DNA of 64,000 bases from Novosphingobium decolorationis (GTDB lineage: Bacteria; Pseudomonadota; Alphaproteobacteria; Sphingomonadales; Sphingomonadaceae). The stretch covers positions 62,001-126,000 of the forward strand of contig NZ_CP054856.1 of assembly GCF_018417475.1 (NCBI RefSeq), read 5' to 3'. Both the position numbers and the translations under genes were made by a program. The notes below the pieces were generated by a model. That model was given only the letters and a program-made list of their open reading frames with translations, was not told the DNA's origin and ran no database searches. This document shows, in pieces, positions 61,674 to 64,000 of this stretch. Each line of letters begins with the position of its first letter. The stretch's first letter is position 1.

Positions 61674-62504
61674 TCAGCCTCCGAGCCCGTTGCGGACCAT
61701 GGTGAAGGCGACGAAGAGCAGGTAGAGGCCGAAGACCGGGCGCAGCACGGCGGCGGGCAGGCGGTGCGCGGTCGCCGCGCCCCAGGGGGCCGAGATGATC
61801 GAGGTGCTGACGATGGCGAGCGTCGCGGGCAGGTTGATGTAGCCCAGCGATCCGCTCGGCAGGTCGGGCGCGCCAAGGCCGATGGCGATGAAGCCCAGGG
61901 TGCCCGGCACCGCGATCAGGAAACCGACGCCCGATGCCGTCGCAATGGCGCGGTGTATGTCCTTGCCGCACAGCGTCATGACGATGATCGCGATGGTGCC
62001 GCCGCCAATTCCCAGCAGTGACGAGAAGGCGCCGATGCCTCCGGCGATCCCGACGCGCGCGAGGCCGCCGGGAAGCTCGTCACGCAGGTGGCGGTTGGCC
62101 AGGATCGGAAAGAGGAAATGAAGGGCCATGATGGCCACGCCCGCCCCGAAGATGAGCGCGAGCATGGCCCCGCTGACCCGCGCGGCCAGCAGCACGCCCG
62201 CCGCCACGCCCAGGACGATCCAGGGCGCCCAGGCCTTGAGCAGTGCGAAGTCGACCGCGCCGCGCCGCGCATGGGCCTGGACCGAGCGCAGCGAGGTCAC
62301 GAGGATCGTGGCGAGCGAGGTTCCGATGGCGACATGGGCAAGACTTTCGGGCGTACCTCCCAGCAGGGGCAGCATGATGAAAAGCACCGGCACGACCACG
62401 AATCCACCGCCGATTCCGAAGAGCCCGGCGGCAAAGCCCGAGGCCAGACCCGCTCCCAGCATGAGCGCGAGCGGTAGCGCCCAGGTCCACAGGTCCGCCG
62501 TCAT
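61674..62504 (-). CDS. TauE/SafE-family (sulfite exporter) permease
   Basis: A 276-residue membrane protein with the two family repeats: GLFGIGGGFVVVPVLFIMLP (~32-51) and SSLLGIGGGTIAIIVMTLCG (~165-184). About eight hydrophobic helices. Members move sulfonates, sulfite or other small anions. The ATG at 62504 is preferred to the GTG at 62516. It starts a unit that may include the downstream aminotransferase (60 bases apart). Confidence 0.9.
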   Translation of the reverse strand: MTADLWTWALPLALMLGAGLASGFAAGLFGIGGGFVVVPVLFIMLPLLGGTPESLAHVAIGTSLATILVTSLRSVQAHARRGAVDFALLKAWAPWIVLGVAAGVLLAARVSGAMLALIFGAGVAIMALHFLFPILANRHLRDELPGGLARVGIAGGIGAFSSLLGIGGGTIAIIVMTLCGKDIHRAIATASGVGFLIAVPGTLGFIAIGLGAPDLPSGSLGYINLPATLAIVSTSIISAPWGAATAHRLPAAVLRPVFGLYLLFVAFTMVRNGLGG

Positions 62505-62799
62505 GCCGCGCTGCACCGCAGAGGCGCGGACAGGCGGGCGATACGCTCCCCCGAAATGCGGGGCATGGGCGGAATTGCAAGGCGAGGCGGAGTGTCACGT
62601 CTGTGCATGGCCGTGGAGTATGTCGCAGTAATCGCACACAGGCGAGCCCTTAAATTTCGGCAATGCAGCAAATGCGCTCCAGACGCTGTACGGAGATGTG
62701 CTGGATCATATCTGCGAACGTGCTTGAACAGGCGCTAACCTTTCTGGAATATGCCGAGACAGGCATGAAAAAGGCCGTCAGGCAGGAGACCCACCGCAG
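62505..62799. other. 295-bp divergent intergenic region
   Basis: Between the permease and the hydratase genes. It should hold both promoters; contains AT-richer stretches near 62,650 and 62,740. No gene seen. Confidence 0.4.
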
Positions 62800-63573
62800 A
62801 TGAGCATCAATGTGACCCTCGAGCGTGATCACCACGTTGCGAAGATCCATTTTTCCAAGCCACCCCACAACTTCGCCTGTCCCGACCTGATGCGCCAGAT
62901 CGCCGATGCGCTCTACAAGGTGGACAGCGATCCGGCGCTGCGCTGCTCGGTCCTGACCTCGCATGGGCGTTCGTTCTGCGCAGGCGCCGATCTGGCCGGG
63001 GACACCGCGATTGCGGGCAGTGGCGGCATGGCTGCGATCTCCAAGCTCTACAACCAGGCCGAGCGGATGTTCCGTCGCCGCAAGCCGATCATCGCCGGGG
63101 TGCAGGGCGCAGCCATCGGAGCGGGGCTGGGGCTTGCCATGGCCGCCGACTTCCGGGTGGCCGATGCGACCACGCGCCTTTCGGCCAATTTCACCCGGCT
63201 TGGCTTTCATCCCGGTTTCGCGCTGACTTATACCCTGCCTCGTCTTTTGGGCGAACAGCGTGCAAGCTGGATGATGCTGTCTTCCGAGCGTGTGAAAGGG
63301 GAGACTGCGCTCAGTTGGGGCCTCGTCGATCGCATGGTGGACGAAGGGACCGTGGCCGAAGAGGCGCTCGCCATGGCGCACGAGATAGCCGGCAATGCTC
63401 CGCTGGCGCTGCTGGCCGTGCGACGCACGCTGATGGACGGCACGGCCAACGCGGCGGTGGCGGCAATGCGGCGCGAACATGCCGAGCAGACGGCCTTGCG
63501 CGCGACGGCGGATTACGCCGAGGGCGTCGCCTCGGTCTTCGAGCGGCGCCCAGCGCACTTCATCGGTTCGTGA
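62800..63573 (+). CDS. Enoyl-CoA hydratase/isomerase family protein
   Basis: A 257-residue crotonase-fold protein. The first oxyanion-hole strand is GRSFCAGADLAG (~55-66), the second GVQGAAIGAGLGLAMAADFR (~103-122). The substrate region NFTRLGFHPGFALTYTLPRL (~132-151) replaces the usual Glu positions of a hydratase with His/Gly-type residues, so it may act as an isomerase or another crotonase rather than a hydratase. The C-terminus has LLAVRRTLMDG. The family call is firm, the reaction is not. Confidence 0.85.
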   Translation: MSINVTLERDHHVAKIHFSKPPHNFACPDLMRQIADALYKVDSDPALRCSVLTSHGRSFCAGADLAGDTAIAGSGGMAAISKLYNQAERMFRRRKPIIAGVQGAAIGAGLGLAMAADFRVADATTRLSANFTRLGFHPGFALTYTLPRLLGEQRASWMMLSSERVKGETALSWGLVDRMVDEGTVAEEALAMAHEIAGNAPLALLAVRRTLMDGTANAAVAAMRREHAEQTALRATADYAEGVASVFERRPAHFIGS

Positions 63574-63583
63574 GGGCGCGTCC

Positions 63584-64000
63584 TCAGGTGTGGTTGAAGA
63601 AGCGGGGGTAGCGGTCGACGAAGCGCTGCAGCCAGTCGCGCCGCCCCTCCTTGCGAGCCTGGAGCATGTAGATAAGCCCGATCAGGCTGGCGGTGAGGGC
63701 GCCCAGTGTATCGACGATGAGGTCCCACATCGTGTCGGTGAGGCCCGAAGGGTCGTCCAGCATCGGCTTTTGCATGTTGAGCCCGAAGACCTGGTCCATC
63801 GTGAACTCGAAGATCTCCCAGATCGCGCCGAGCCCGACGCTGAAGAAGAAGGCAAAGAAGGCCAGGAACGAGGGGCGCATGTGCAGGCTGACCGTCTCGG
63901 TCTCGTTGAGCATGTAGAGCGTGAGAAAGCCGAGCAGCCCCAGCAGCACGCCCGAACAGGTGTGGAGCGCGATGTCCCACCACCAGAACTTCTCGTAGAA
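63584..64000 (-). CDS. DUF2238 (YjdF-type) membrane protein, 5' end outside window
   Basis: Open on the minus strand from the window edge to TGA at 63584; the start lies beyond 64000. The visible ~138 residues include FYEKFWWWDIALHTCSGVLL, LGLLGFLTLYMLNETETVSL, FSVGLGAIWEIFEFTMDQVF and DLIVDTLGALTASLIGLIYM. There are at least three hydrophobic helices and the conserved WEIFEF and DTMWDLIVDTLG motifs of the family. Function unknown. Convergent with the hydratase gene. Confidence 0.85.
   Translation of the reverse strand, partial: FYEKFWWWDIALHTCSGVLLGLLGFLTLYMLNETETVSLHMRPSFLAFFAFFFSVGLGAIWEIFEFTMDQVFGLNMQKPMLDDPSGLTDTMWDLIVDTLGALTASLIGLIYMLQARKEGRRDWLQRFVDRYPRFFNHT

Noticed and set aside
1..64000. 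CRISPR arrays, rRNA and tRNA genes
   Set aside because: No regular direct repeats with spacers, no cloverleaf-like GTTCGAATC-type segment and no rRNA-like sequence was recognised by eye; short tRNAs could still be missed.

Overview
The window is high-GC alphaproteobacterial DNA. It most resembles a sphingomonad (Sphingomonadaceae; genus not determinable). The clues are the DUF2493/DUF6878/DUF6915/ssb plasmid-type gene set, two TonB-dependent receptors, a FecI/FecR pair, PRiA4b/IS66 cargo and HWE kinase usage. No rRNA, tRNA or CRISPR array was seen. Mobile DNA is concentrated in bases 1-36,400. Bases 36,450-64,000 look like ordinary GC-rich chromosomal or large-plasmid DNA with intact genes.

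Layout. 1-6.1 kb is a plasmid-like small-gene block: a partial DUF2493 gene, a frameshifted DUF6878 gene, DUF6915, and ssb split by an IS66 element with an 8-bp target duplication. Two more small genes follow. 6.1-8.0 kb is a group II intron placed directly after a terminator, with a decayed reverse transcriptase. 8.5-11.0 kb and 32.5-35.0 kb are two inverted copies of one IS21 element. The 21.5 kb between them is a stress-type island: a large catalase, DUF202 and DUF421 membrane proteins, a Crp/Fnr regulator and an HWE sensor kinase. It also carries a seven-gene glycosyltransferase/deacetylase/methyltransferase/flavoprotein operon, a second IS66 element with a foreign cargo gene, a CsbD-like protein, an SDR oxidoreductase and DUF3008. 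The island ends with a YqcI/YcgG (GntA-like) gene followed by a DUF1989 gene cut twice, by an IS630 and an IS5-family element. 35.0-36.3 kb holds relics: an integrase fragment, a 316-bp internally deleted IS5-type element and an IS3 remnant.

36.4-43.8 kb: an ECF sigma factor, FecR and a signalling TonB receptor, then a Tat-exported phosphoesterase and a second, probably iron-regulated receptor. 44.0-49.7 kb: a jetABC (MksFEB-type, Wadjet) condensin operon with no jetD nuclease gene beside it, next to a TetR gene. 50.6-54.8 kb: exported sugar isomerase-like, beta-propeller and FG-GAP proteins, then a Cu/Zn superoxide dismutase. 54.8-60.5 kb: an AaeAB-type efflux operon (FUSC pump, DUF1656, HlyD adaptor, outer-membrane factor) with a divergent LysR regulator. 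60.5-64 kb: a Tat-exported aminotransferase, a TauE/SafE permease, an enoyl-CoA hydratase and a partial membrane protein.

The strongest candidates for undescribed biology are the seven-gene operon at 17.0-23.4 kb, the jetABC set without jetD, and the cargo-carrying IS66 at 23.5-26.8 kb.
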